From assembly GCA_963803165.1 (NCBI GenBank), contig CAWDLK010000002.1:310001-374000 (forward strand): a stretch of 64,000 nucleotides of DNA. Reading direction: 5' to 3'. Shown piece after piece: positions 26,081 to 35,911 of this stretch. The translations under genes and the position numbers were made by a program. Every line of letters begins with the position of its first letter. Positions within the stretch are counted from its first letter, which is position 1. The notes under the pieces are model-generated. The model had not been told where the DNA came from. It worked only from the letters and a program-made list of their open reading frames with translations, and made no database searches. This DNA is from Changshengia sp963803165. Lineage in GTDB: Bacteria; Chloroflexota; Dormibacteria; Aeolococcales; Aeolococcaceae.

Positions 26081-27739
26081 CTAGGCCTCGGAGGGGACGT
26101 CGTACTCGTGGTGCGCTGAGGACAGAAACGCCGTCACAGCCTGGTCCCGCTCCGTGGCCGACCACCCCAGCTCCGCCCCCATCAGCTCAGCGACCCTCGG
26201 AGCGACCGCCGCACCGCGATCGGGGAGCTCCCGGGAAAGTCTCGTCCGCCGCGACAGGAAGTCGTCGACGGAGAGGGCATTCTCCTTCCGGACGGACCAC
26301 GCCACCTCCGCTTCGAGATGCGCGATGGAAGGGCCGAGTGGGCGGAGCAGATCGAGCTCCCGGCCGAGGTCGATGACCTCCCCAGCCTCGGCGCCGAAGC
26401 GCGCCACGACCCGCTCCGCCCGTCCCGGATCCAGGCCCGAGTCGCGGGTGACCGCGGCGGCGAGCGCCTCGAGCTCGGCGATCGAGGCCGCCCCCGCGAT
26501 CGGGGTCTCGGCGGTGCGAGACGGGCGAGCCTCGGCCGCCACCCGGCCGATGGCCGCATCGACGGTCTGAGCCGCCATCAGGCGATAGGTCGTGAACTTG
26601 CCGCCCCCGATCCGGACCAGACCGTTTCGCTCCGTGCGAATCCGGTGCTCGCGGGAGGCCTTGACCGTCGACCCCGGTGACCCGCCCGGGTCGGTTGCGA
26701 GCGGCCGGATGCCCGCGAAGGCGGACACCACATCGCTCCGCGTCAGCCCGACGCTGAGCGTGCCATTCACATTGGCGAGTATCTCGTCCACCTCGGCAAG
26801 GCTCGCCGTCGGTCGGTCGGGAGCACCGTGGTCCTCATGATCCGTCGTCCCGATGAGCCATCCATCCGGCCAGGGCACCAGGAAGCACACTCGATGCGGT
26901 ATCCGGAGTGTCAGCCCGTACCGGCTCGGAATCCGCTCCCGCGGGACGATGATGTGGGTGCCGCGGCTGGGCTTGGTCAACCGATCGCCGGCCGACGGAA
27001 ACGGCCCATCCGCGCGGCCAGCCCAGACCCCCGTCGCGTCGATGGTCGAGGCGGCTCGGATGTCGAGCTCCGAGCCGGAGAGCTCATCGCGGACGGTGCA
27101 TCCGACGATGCGACCGCCCTCCTCGACGCCGCGCAGGGCCGTCACCCGCGGAACCGCGAGGGCCCCGAGCGTGCGCGCCGTCCGCACCACGCTGATGGTG
27201 AATCGGGCGTCGTCCTCCTGCCCGTCATGGTAGAGGAAGGCTCCGCGCAGACCCCGACGGCGCAGACCCGGAACCGCAGTGACGGACTCCTCGACCGAGA
27301 GGTGGCGGTGGAATCCGCCGTCCGACGAGGCGCCCAGGAGGTCGTACATGGTGAGGCCGGTTCCGAAGAACGGGCGGGCCCAGGGGCCGCCGTACACGGG
27401 AAAGAGGAACGGCTCGAGCCGAACCAGGTGGGGCGCGAGGCGCAGCAGCAGGGCGCGTTCACGAAGGGCCTCGCGGACGAGGCCGACCCGGAACTGGTCG
27501 AGGTAGCGCAGCCCGCCGTGGATGAGCCCCGACGAGCGGCTGCTCGTCCCGACCGCGATGTCATCGCGCTCGACCAGAGCAGCCCGGAGCCCTCGGCTGA
27601 CGGCGTCCAGCAGCACGCCGCACCCGGTGATGCCGCCGCCGACCACGAGCACGTCCCAGCGTTCACCGGTGAGCGCCTCGAGATCGTGTCTCCGTTCAGC
27701 CAGGACGGCAGAGCGTCCGCTCGCGGTCGGGGTAGCCAT
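26081..27739 (-). CDS. glpD: Glycerol-3-phosphate dehydrogenase (FAD-dependent)
   Basis: 552-residue flavoprotein that oxidises sn-glycerol 3-phosphate to dihydroxyacetone phosphate and passes electrons to quinone at the membrane. The FAD motif is VLVVGGGITGCGVLLDAVSRG, followed by GTSSRSSGLIHGGLRYL and, near the middle, IGTTD and GIRPL; the C-terminal cap domain is complete. ATG at 27739 is chosen; a TTG three codons upstream is possible. It is divergent from glycerol kinase 1 and shares a regulatory gap with it. Confidence 0.93.
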   Translation of the reverse strand: MATPTASGRSAVLAERRHDLEALTGERWDVLVVGGGITGCGVLLDAVSRGLRAALVERDDIAVGTSSRSSGLIHGGLRYLDQFRVGLVREALRERALLLRLAPHLVRLEPFLFPVYGGPWARPFFGTGLTMYDLLGASSDGGFHRHLSVEESVTAVPGLRRRGLRGAFLYHDGQEDDARFTISVVRTARTLGALAVPRVTALRGVEEGGRIVGCTVRDELSGSELDIRAASTIDATGVWAGRADGPFPSAGDRLTKPSRGTHIIVPRERIPSRYGLTLRIPHRVCFLVPWPDGWLIGTTDHEDHGAPDRPTASLAEVDEILANVNGTLSVGLTRSDVVSAFAGIRPLATDPGGSPGSTVKASREHRIRTERNGLVRIGGGKFTTYRLMAAQTVDAAIGRVAAEARPSRTAETPIAGAASIAELEALAAAVTRDSGLDPGRAERVVARFGAEAGEVIDLGRELDLLRPLGPSIAHLEAEVAWSVRKENALSVDDFLSRRTRLSRELPDRGAAVAPRVAELMGAELGWSATERDQAVTAFLSSAHHEYDVPSEA

Positions 27740-27922
27740 CGTGCTCAAGTTCCACCGTCCCTTCTATGGTCTCCCGGGTCGCCCGCCATCCCAGATGAGG
27801 GCCACCGGCGTCCTCGAGTGGTGGGAGCCCGGCGGTCCAGAGCGCCGGGCTCCCCGGAATGACCGCGACGCCGCGCCTCTCCCCAGGGGCGGGGTGGCTG
27901 GTAGGCGCAGCATGTATGGAGG

Positions 27923-27952
27923 GTATTACCACCCTACGTCCGGCATTGTCAA
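27923..27952 (-). promoter_or_regulatory. Candidate glpD promoter
   Basis: On the minus strand TTGACA (27947-27952) and TAATAC (27923-27928) are separated by 18 bases and point toward glpD. The -35 is perfect, the -10 weak (3 of 6). The -35 lies inside the box shared with iclR, so one regulator could control both directions. Confidence 0.45.
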
Positions 27953-27970
27953 CTTCTGTCCTGGTATGCC
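27941..27970 (+). promoter_or_regulatory. Composite regulatory box of the glycerol locus, copy 1
   Basis: cggcattgtcaactt, seven variable bases, then ggtatgcc. The same two blocks with the same spacing recur at 35721-35750 on the other strand, in front of iclR. The ends, ggcat and atgcc, are mutually inverted. TATGCC (27965-27970) could be a -10, ending 7 nt before a short leaderless ORF. The likely ligand-responsive protein is the IclR regulator encoded nearby; binding is inference. Confidence 0.65.
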
Positions 27971-27977
27971 TTGTACC

Positions 27978-28010
27978 ATGAATATGAAGCGGGACGTAGC
28001 GCCGGGTTGA
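27978..28010 (+). CDS. Possible leaderless 10-residue leader ORF
   Basis: ATG 7 nt after the TATGCC block opens a 10-codon frame (M-N-M-K-R-D-V-A-P-G). The iclR copy of the box is likewise followed after 7 nt by a start codon. No homology is expected at this length. It could simply be the first start codon met by a leaderless transcript, or it could influence glpK1 expression 380 bp downstream. Confidence 0.25.
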   Translation: MNMKRDVAPG

Positions 28011-28030
28011 TGGGCATGCCAAGATGATGG

Positions 28031-28058
28031 TTGACATTGTCGAACCCAGGGTGATAAT
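28031..28058 (+). promoter_or_regulatory. Candidate glpK1 promoter
   Basis: TTGACA at 28031-28036, a 16-bp spacer and GATAAT at 28053-28058 form the best sigma-70-type promoter in the gap. The surrounding ttgacattgtcgaa is a partial palindrome and contains cattgtc, also present in the shared box, so it may be a weaker operator. A transcript from here would have a leader of about 320 nt. Confidence 0.55.
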
Positions 28059-28133
28059 GGGCGCCGTGACGCCGCCGATCCTCCCAGCAAGGCCCTCCCG
28101 GCCGAGGGGCTCGGCGTGGCGCTCACTTCCCGG

Positions 28134-28160
28134 GTGCCCGGCGGACTCACTGCCGGGCAC
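28134..28160 (+). other. Stable hairpin in the glpK1 leader
   Basis: gtgcccggc (28134-28142) pairs perfectly with gccgggcac (28152-28160) around a 9-nt loop. No U-run follows, so it is not a standard terminator; it may be a leader structure. The rest of the leader holds only one small ORF. Confidence 0.4.
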
Positions 28161-28186
28161 CTTCGGTCTGGAGGCTGGAGGAGGTC

Positions 28187-28388
28187 ATGAGTGGGGTGCG
28201 GAGGGGCGTCGCGCGGGACCCTGGTCGGGCCCTCGCTGACGCACCGCTGACGGTGCCGAGCCAAGGCCGGCCAGGCTCAACGGCGAGCCGATCATCGGTG
28301 ACCGTCAACCCGGCTGAGTTGGGCGGGATACCGGGGGCGCTCTGCGGCTCATCCGCGAGCACCAGCCAGGTAACGAGGTGGATGTCGC

Positions 28389-28396
<8 letters not shown>
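28187..28396 (+). CDS. Possible 69-codon upstream ORF overlapping glpK1
   Basis: ATG preceded by a strong GGAGGAGG ribosome site, ending 8 bases inside glpK1, an arrangement that could couple translation. The product is Arg/Ser/Pro-rich without a recognisable domain, and similar frames arise by chance at this G+C, so it is offered with low confidence. Confidence 0.25.
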
Positions 28397-29881
<1,485 letters not shown>

Positions 29882-29885
<4 letters not shown>

Positions 29886-30136
29886 CGACGGTGACCACTC
29901 CCTTCCCGGCGATCACCGAGTGCCAGCTGCTGGTGATCGGCGGCGGTTCCATGAGGGCCGGGGCGGCACGGGACGCCTCGGTCGGGAGCGGTACCAGATC
30001 GCAACGCGCGTCTTGGCGTCCGACTCCCCTGCCCATCAACGGGTCGGATCAGCCGCGCCGGGCGCGGCTGGCCTGGCCACCCATCGACCCAACCTTCGAC
30101 AGCGGCTCTTCAGCAGCCAGACAGTTCGGCACTTAG
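29882..30136 (+). pseudogene. Truncated glpD-like remnant
   Basis: From a GTG overlapping the glpK1 stop, the frame encodes ITECQLLVIGGGSMRAGAARDAS, which resembles the first FAD-binding strand and helix of glycerol-3-phosphate dehydrogenase (expected GGGITGAGxARDA), then degenerates and stops at 30136. Only ~25 residues are recognisable. Its place directly after glycerol kinase is where glpD normally sits in glpK-glpD operons. The intact glpD is divergent at 26081-27739. I infer an old deletion. Confidence 0.55.
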
Positions 30137-30149
30137 GAGGCACACGGAC

Positions 30150-31967
30150 ATGGCTACGTCTATGGACAGTACCGCCGACGCCAAGGTGGCACCGGCGGAG
30201 TCGCTTCCGCCGTGGCACTGGAAGCGCCTTCCCAAGGTCCTCATCCTCGGACTGATCCTGATCTTCGGCGGGAGCTGGCTCGCCACCTGGATCCAGACCG
30301 GAGCTGGGGCTGCCACGGTCAAGGAGGTGACCTATCTGGGGGCTGACAACGGCCTCAACACTGCCTACATCTACATCCCCACCGGGGTGACCGCCAAGAA
30401 TCCGGCCCCGGGCATCCTGGTGGTGCACGGCTTCAACAACAGCCTGGTCATGATGTCCAACACGTCGCTGGAGTTGGCGCGGCGGGGCTACGTCGTGCTC
30501 AACATCGATATGGAGGACCACGGCCTCTCCGACGTGGTCACGCCCGGCGACGGGGCCGGCGGGGCCCTCGACGGCCTCAACTACCTCCGCAGCCTCCCGA
30601 TCGTCAACAAGAACCTGGTGGGAGCGTTGGGGATGTCCATGGGCGGGCTCCAGATCGATCTGGCAACCGCCATGTCTCCCCCCGGCTCCGTGAAGGCCCT
30701 CTACTTCATGGACTCCGGCTGCGTCGCCACGTGTCACTCCAAGGTCAATGAGGCCCTGAGCGTCGGCACCGGCACCGAGTTCATCACTCTGGAGACTGGC
30801 TGGGCACAGGCGCCCGGGATCGTGCAGGAGTTGCAGCTCCAGAGCTCGGCGTTCGTCGAGAAGTGGGCCGGAACCACCCAGCCGGTGGTGGACGGCCAAC
30901 TCTATGGCAGCGTGAGCGACGGTACCGCCCGGCAGTTCTGGTCGCACTTCGGGGACCACCCGTTCTCGACCGATGACCCGGAGACCATGAGTGATGTGGT
31001 CACCTGGTTTGGCGAGACGCTGGGGACCCCCACGCCGGCGTCCGGTCAGATCTTCTTGTGGAAGGACTTCGGCACCGGGCTCGCCGGGCTGGGCCTGGTC
31101 ATCTTCCTCTTCGGATTCGGCGGATGGCTGCTCCGACGCAGGGCCTTTGCGGACCTGAACGAGGCCACCCCTGAGTACAAGGGCAACCGCGGGCGGATGT
31201 GGTGGATCTTCGCCGGGATCACCACCCTCGTCGGGCCGCTCCTCTTCTACTGGGCGACGACCACGGGGTTCGACGACGATTGGTTCCAGTGGCAGTCGGT
31301 GACGACCGCCTTCTCCTTCTGGATGGGGATGGTCGCCCTGGTCAGCATCGGCATCCTGGTCGCCGGCTACTACCTCTTCGCCCGCAAGGCAGGGATGACC
31401 CTGGTTCACTACGGGCTCGGCTGGGTCCACGGCTTGGACTGGCGAAAGATCGGCAAGTCGGCCCTGCTGGCGCTCGCCGTCGGCGGCACCGCGTACGGCA
31501 TCCTCTTCTTCGTCGCCACGTCGATGCACGTCGACATGGGCGTCTGGGTCCTGCCCTACCAGACGACCAACCTCGGTCACTTCCCGTTCATGGTCGCGTA
31601 CGCGATCCCGATCGTCTTCTACTTCCTCGTGACCTCGGTGGTTCTCACCACGATTCGGGCGCGCAACGGCCAGGCGAGCCTGGTGCGTGAGATGGTGACC
31701 AGCATGGTGGTCCTGACGCTCGGGATCTTCGGCATGCTCCTCATCTTCTACATCCCCCTGGAGTTCTTCGCAGTAGCTCCTACCACCACCCTCGCGTGGA
31801 ACATGATGAGCATCAATGCCCTCGGCCTGATCCCCCTGCTTCCCGTCCTGGCCGGGCTGATGACGTACTTCTTCCGCAAGACGGGGCACGTCTACGTGGG
31901 AGCGTTCATCTGCACCATCCTGGTGGTGACGTTCTTGGTCGGAGCGGAAACCACCTTCATCGCATAG
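30150..31967 (+). CDS. Membrane-anchored alpha/beta hydrolase with eight C-terminal helices
   Basis: 605 residues. One N-terminal helix (about 28-48) is followed by an alpha/beta-hydrolase domain (60-300) with VVHGFNN oxyanion region and the nucleophile elbow GMSMGG (Ser near 165); a His in FGDHPFSTDD is a candidate catalytic residue. After residue 305 there are eight hydrophobic helices. AGGAGG at 30135-30140 precedes the ATG. The hydrolase domain is probably extracytoplasmic. Lying between glycerol kinases, it may release glycerol or a related polyol from an ester; the substrate is unknown. It could instead be a dienelactone-hydrolase-like or transport-linked enzyme. Confidence 0.75.
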   Translation: MATSMDSTADAKVAPAESLPPWHWKRLPKVLILGLILIFGGSWLATWIQTGAGAATVKEVTYLGADNGLNTAYIYIPTGVTAKNPAPGILVVHGFNNSLVMMSNTSLELARRGYVVLNIDMEDHGLSDVVTPGDGAGGALDGLNYLRSLPIVNKNLVGALGMSMGGLQIDLATAMSPPGSVKALYFMDSGCVATCHSKVNEALSVGTGTEFITLETGWAQAPGIVQELQLQSSAFVEKWAGTTQPVVDGQLYGSVSDGTARQFWSHFGDHPFSTDDPETMSDVVTWFGETLGTPTPASGQIFLWKDFGTGLAGLGLVIFLFGFGGWLLRRRAFADLNEATPEYKGNRGRMWWIFAGITTLVGPLLFYWATTTGFDDDWFQWQSVTTAFSFWMGMVALVSIGILVAGYYLFARKAGMTLVHYGLGWVHGLDWRKIGKSALLALAVGGTAYGILFFVATSMHVDMGVWVLPYQTTNLGHFPFMVAYAIPIVFYFLVTSVVLTTIRARNGQASLVREMVTSMVVLTLGIFGMLLIFYIPLEFFAVAPTTTLAWNMMSINALGLIPLLPVLAGLMTYFFRKTGHVYVGAFICTILVVTFLVGAETTFIA

Positions 31968-32000
31968 GTCGCTTCTCCTCCTGACGCGCGCCGCGCGTCG

Positions 32001-32032
32001 CTGGGGGTCCCAGCCTCGGCTGGGATCCCCAG
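32001..32032 (+). terminator. Rho-independent terminator after the membrane hydrolase
   Basis: A 14-bp stem (32001-32014 with 32019-32032; one G-T pair) closes a CTCG loop and is followed by TTT. It sits 34 bp after the hydrolase stop and should end the glpK1 transcript. Confidence 0.8.
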
Positions 32033-32236
32033 TTTGGGGAGGTGACGAGCGGCCGCCATCCGGATGGCGAGTGGGGCACAAGCCGAGCAGGGATGCGCAG
32101 GGCCATGCGGTTGGCGGCTGTGCCGACAGGTGCGGGCGACCGACCTCAGAAAGCAACGGCGCGCGGAGACGCGGAGCCGCTGGTATGAGACGCACATGAT
32201 CGATGCCGATGTACTCCGGCGTTTGCCCCGGACCAG

Positions 32237-33094
32237 GTGGAGCACGGGCTGGGGCACCCGCTTCACAGGCCCGTGAACGGCATGGAGGACGCCGGCAGTC
32301 GCTGGCCGCAGCTGTCTCGTTGGCTCCCCGTGTCCAGGCGGTGGCACCTCTTCCGCCCCGGCGACTTCGCCTGGCCGGCGGACGTGTACCAGCGGCTGGA
32401 GGAGTTGCTGGCCAGCATCGAGAGCGTCCAGCCGGTCGGGCTGGCGCAGAAGAGACAGGCGTTCCGGGAGGAACGGCGGCCCAGTGACGTCCTGGCCCTG
32501 CGCAGCGTGCTGCTCACAGCCCACTGCCTGAGCAGACACGGGATTCGATTCGAGTTTCCCGCCTACCCGGACCTCGCCTGCGCGGGGGCGTTCACGGGTG
32601 GGGTCGAAGTTGCCAGCCGCACGAAGAACGAGCACGAGACCATCCGCGTCGCCGCCGCGACGACCGCCCTCCTGCAGCAGTCAGGGGGCGGCCGACTGGC
32701 CTATCCGGAGGCCAGGCTCCAAGTGTCCATCGGTCCGGCCGCTGACCCCGAGCTCGACTTCAACGAGATGGTTGCCGCCTGGCGAGAGGAGCTGGACCTC
32801 TGCCTTGCTCAACTGCCGGACATGATCCTTGTCAAGGCAGACAGGGTCGCCAAGGTCACAACTCCGCTGCCCAGCCCTCTGGTGCTGCTCGTCGACTTCC
32901 TCGAGGACGCCCCCGTGCGGCTGGTGGGGCAGCTCGCCGACCTGGAGCTCGGGCCCTTCGACGCGCTCGTCATCGCCATCTCCAACCTGCACACCAACAG
33001 TTACACCGGAGTGGTTCGCCGCCGTGACGGCCTGTCGGAGCCCTCCCGGGCGCAACTGGACATCCTGGAACGGGCACTCCTCAGCCACTCGTAG
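32237..33094 (+). CDS. Hypothetical protein, orphan
   Basis: 285 residues from the GTG at 32237 (an ATG at 32282 is an alternative). No family is recognised. It appears soluble, with mixed alpha/beta composition: GVEVASRTKNEHETIRVAAATT, then ILVKADRVAKVTTPLPSPLVLLVDFLEDAP and a final helical part. No signal peptide or helix was seen. It stands alone between a terminator and convergent glycerol kinase 2. The acidic/basic pattern could suit a nuclease- or DNA-related fold, but that is speculation. Confidence 0.5.
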   Translation: MEHGLGHPLHRPVNGMEDAGSRWPQLSRWLPVSRRWHLFRPGDFAWPADVYQRLEELLASIESVQPVGLAQKRQAFREERRPSDVLALRSVLLTAHCLSRHGIRFEFPAYPDLACAGAFTGGVEVASRTKNEHETIRVAAATTALLQQSGGGRLAYPEARLQVSIGPAADPELDFNEMVAAWREELDLCLAQLPDMILVKADRVAKVTTPLPSPLVLLVDFLEDAPVRLVGQLADLELGPFDALVIAISNLHTNSYTGVVRRRDGLSEPSRAQLDILERALLSHS

Positions 33095-33208
33095 ATGCTC
33101 CGGTACCCTGCCCCCGCCCGCAGTGACCGTCTCGGGCACCGATCGGCGAGATCCCAGAGGTTCCTGGTGCTCGCGCTTGGTCAGCGATCAGTCAGCGGAG
33201 ATCGGGCG

Positions 33209-33227
33209 GAGCGCCGATCCGGCGCTC
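33209..33227. terminator. Inverted repeat between convergent genes
   Basis: gagcgcc (33209-33215) and ggcgctc (33221-33227) form a perfect 7-bp stem with a 5-nt loop. It lies between the rightward orphan gene and the leftward glycerol kinase 2, a position suited to a bidirectional terminator, but lacks a U-run. Confidence 0.4.
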
Positions 33228-33246
33228 GACGGTGCATCTCGCAGCA

Positions 33247-34758
33247 TCACTCGTCGTCGTCGTCCACCCACTCCAGGGTGCGCGCGACCGCCTTCTTCCA
33301 CTTCCGGTAGCGGCGTTCACGGAGCTGGGGGTCCACGCTGGGAAGCCATTCCGAGGCGCGGTGCCAGTTGGCCCGGAGGCTCTCGACGCTTGGCCAGAAC
33401 CCCACCGCGAGACCGGCCGCGTAGGCGGCGCCCAGCGACACCGTCTCGGCCGCCATCGGCCGTACGACCGGCACCCCGATGCAGTCGGCGAGCAGCTGCA
33501 TCAGCAGGTTGTCGGCGGTCATGCCCCCATCCGCCTTGAGAACTCGCAGCTCGTGGCCCGAGTCCACGTTCATCGCCTCGATGATCTCGCGAGTCTGCCA
33601 CGCGGTCGCTTCGAGGACCGCCCGCGCCAGGTGGCCTTTGTTCGTGTAACCGGTCAGTCCCGCGATGACACCGCGCGCGTCACCCTGCCAGTGCGGGGCA
33701 AAGAGGCCCGAGAAGGCTGGCACCACGTAGACGCCGCCGTTGTCGTCCACGGTCCGGGCCAGGGTTTCGATCTCGGGGGCGCTCGAGATCAGACCGATCT
33801 TGTCTCGCAACCACTGCACGAGCGCACCGGTGACCGCGATGGAGCCCTCCAAGGCGTAGGTCGCCGGCTCTCCGGCGATCTGCCAGCCGACCGTAGTGAC
33901 CAGCCCCTGGGTGGACCAGACCGGCTGCGACCCGGTATTGAGCAGCAGGAAGCCACCCGTCCCGTAGGTGCACTTTGCTTCGCCGGCGGAGAAGCAGGTC
34001 TGACCGAAGAGCGCTGCCTGCTGGTCTCCCAGGGCCGCTGCGACCGGTAGTCCCGCGAGCCTGCCGTCGGCCTCGCCGTACACCTCGGACGACGCGTGGA
34101 TCGCCGGCAGCATCGCGCGCGGCACCCGCATGGCCTCGAGGAGCTCGTCGTCCCAATCCAGGGTCTGCAGATTCATCAGCATCGTGCGGCTAGCATTGCT
34201 CACGTCGGTGGCGTGGATCCCGCCATTGCGCCCACCGGTGAGATTCCAGATCAACCACGTGTCCACGGTTCCGAACAGCAGGTCGCCAGCCTCCGCTCTG
34301 ACCCGTGCGCCGTCGACATGGTCGAGGATCCACCGGATCTTGGGGCCTGAGAAGTAGGTCGCAAGTGGTAGACCCGTCTTGGCTCGGAAACGATCCTGGC
34401 CACCCTCTCTGGCGAGCTGATCGACGAGCTTGTCCGTCCGGGTGTCCTGCCAGCCGATCGCGTTGTAGATCGGCTCGCCGCTGTGCCGGTCCCAGACCAC
34501 CGTCGTCTCGCGCTGGTTGGCGATGCCCAACCCCGCCAGGTCGCGCACGTGCAGCCCAGCCTGGGCGAGCGCCTCATCCACCACTTCACGAACCTTCTGG
34601 AGGATCTCCCGGGGGTCGTGCTCCACCCATCCGGGTCGGGGGAACAGCTGGCGATGCTCTTTCTGGCCAACCGAGACGAGCCGACCGAGCCCATCGAACA
34701 GGAGGCATCGCGAGGATGCCGTTCCCTGGTCGATCGAGGCAACCACTGATCCCGTCAC
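33247..34758 (-). CDS. glpK: Glycerol kinase 2 (FGGY family)
   Basis: 503-residue paralogue of glycerol kinase 1, with SIDQGTASSRCLLFD at the start, NQRETTVVWDRHSGE, LATYFSGPKIRW and FVPAF-type block YVVPAFSGLFAPHW. Similarity to kinase 1 is extensive throughout. The GTG start is preceded by GGGAGG at 9 nt. It follows iclR on the same strand after 151 bp, so the two may be co-transcribed. The two kinases could differ in substrate (other polyols or dihydroxyacetone). Confidence 0.92.
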   Translation of the reverse strand: MTGSVVASIDQGTASSRCLLFDGLGRLVSVGQKEHRQLFPRPGWVEHDPREILQKVREVVDEALAQAGLHVRDLAGLGIANQRETTVVWDRHSGEPIYNAIGWQDTRTDKLVDQLAREGGQDRFRAKTGLPLATYFSGPKIRWILDHVDGARVRAEAGDLLFGTVDTWLIWNLTGGRNGGIHATDVSNASRTMLMNLQTLDWDDELLEAMRVPRAMLPAIHASSEVYGEADGRLAGLPVAAALGDQQAALFGQTCFSAGEAKCTYGTGGFLLLNTGSQPVWSTQGLVTTVGWQIAGEPATYALEGSIAVTGALVQWLRDKIGLISSAPEIETLARTVDDNGGVYVVPAFSGLFAPHWQGDARGVIAGLTGYTNKGHLARAVLEATAWQTREIIEAMNVDSGHELRVLKADGGMTADNLLMQLLADCIGVPVVRPMAAETVSLGAAYAAGLAVGFWPSVESLRANWHRASEWLPSVDPQLRERRYRKWKKAVARTLEWVDDDDE

Positions 34759-34909
34759 TCGCGCTCACCTCCCCACACGTCATGTGGCTGCGGCCGCGCC
34801 CCCCGTCTCGCGGTCACCGCCAATCCACTGCAGCGCCTCATGAGCCGGACCATCTCCTCGCGACCGGTCGGCGCGGGGTGGAGAGTCGGGTCGGCCGCCC
34901 TCGGCCCGG

Positions 34910-35713
34910 TCACCACGGGATCGCTCCCAGATCGCGGGAGATCGATCTGGCCGAGTCCCGGACGCAGGTGATCAGCTCGGGTCTTGGCTCCCCCGACTCG
35001 CACAGGCGGGCAGCCGGGCCTGATATGGCGATGGCGCCGACCGTCTGGTCGCGCCGGTCCATGACCGGAACGGCGAGCGAGACCTCGCCCTCCACCAGCT
35101 CCTCGAAGTCAGCCGCCCAGCCTCGTTCGCGAACCGTCTCCAGGTCGCGAGCCAGCGTCGCCGAATCGGTGATCGTGCTCGCTGTGAACCTGGTCAACTC
35201 CTGTTCGCCGAGCTGCGCGAGCAGGTAGGTGTTGGCGGCGAGCAGAGCCTTGCCCATGGCGGTGGCATGCAGAGGGAGCAGGGCGCCGACCTGGAGCACC
35301 TGGTAGCTGTCGTCGGGGCGAAACACGTGATGGACCACCAGCACTCGGGAGTCGTGCAGGGTCCCGATGCGCACCTCCTCGCCACTCCGCGCGGCCAAGG
35401 AATCGGCCCACTTGAGCGCCCGAGCACGCAGCTCGTTGCCATCGAGGTATGTGCTCCCGAGGTGCAGCAGAGCTGGGCCCAGCTGGTACTTGCCGGATTC
35501 GGCATCCTTCTCGACGAAGCCGACCTGCTGGAGGGTCCGGAGGATGCCGAAAGCGGTGCCCTTGGGCAGGCCCATCTCACCTGCCAACTCCATCAGAGAC
35601 ATGCGACGCGTGCGCGCGGATAGCAGCCGCAGGGCCTGAGCGGCGCGTTCAATCGATTGGATTGGCCGGGACACCGCGTCAATCATACCCCCTTCCTCGA
35701 GCCAGTCACGCAC
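34910..35713 (-). CDS. IclR-family transcriptional regulator of the glycerol locus
   Basis: 267 residues. The N-terminal winged helix begins at PIQSIERAAQALRLLS with MSLMELAGEMGLPKGTAFGILRTLQQVGFV as the DNA-reading part; the C-terminal ligand domain includes HATAMGKALLAANT and SLAVPVMDRRDQTVGAIAISGPAARL. It resembles actinobacterial GylR-type regulators of glycerol genes by context. The GTG at 35713 is chosen since TATGCC ends 7 nt upstream, suggesting a leaderless transcript; ATG at 35686 is an alternative. Its own promoter carries the box also found before glpK1. Confidence 0.85.
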   Translation of the reverse strand: MRDWLEEGGMIDAVSRPIQSIERAAQALRLLSARTRRMSLMELAGEMGLPKGTAFGILRTLQQVGFVEKDAESGKYQLGPALLHLGSTYLDGNELRARALKWADSLAARSGEEVRIGTLHDSRVLVVHHVFRPDDSYQVLQVGALLPLHATAMGKALLAANTYLLAQLGEQELTRFTASTITDSATLARDLETVRERGWAADFEELVEGEVSLAVPVMDRRDQTVGAIAISGPAARLCESGEPRPELITCVRDSARSISRDLGAIPW

Positions 35714-35720
35714 GGGGTGG

Positions 35721-35750
35721 GGCATACCGGCCCTCAAGTTGACAATGCCG
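35721..35750 (-). promoter_or_regulatory. Composite regulatory box of the glycerol locus, copy 2
   Basis: Read on the minus strand: cggcattgtcaactt, seven bases, ggtatgcc, identical in both blocks and in spacing to 27941-27970. The TATGCC end lies 7 nt before the iclR GTG. The shared orientation relative to the downstream start suggests promoter plus operator, with autoregulation of iclR. Confidence 0.65.
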
Positions 35751-35911
35751 ACGGCCAGCGAGCCTCGGCCAGCGCGTCGATTCCGCTGTGCAATTCCCGT
35801 GACCGCATTCGGCTCGGGTCGCTGGTCAGCTCGGTGTCAGGCGCGCGGTCCCCTCGAGCCGCGGGCCGGCCATCGGCTTGTGCGAGGTGCCAGGCCCCCG
35901 ACAGCCCGAGA

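Noticed and set aside
25828..26376. Plus-strand ORF between nuoA and glpD
   Set aside because: Overlaps the 3' end of glpD in antisense and has no recognisable domain.
35736..35750. TTGACA on the plus strand as a promoter for a rightward gene
   Set aside because: No rightward gene follows; the hexamer is part of the conserved box that faces iclR on the other strand.
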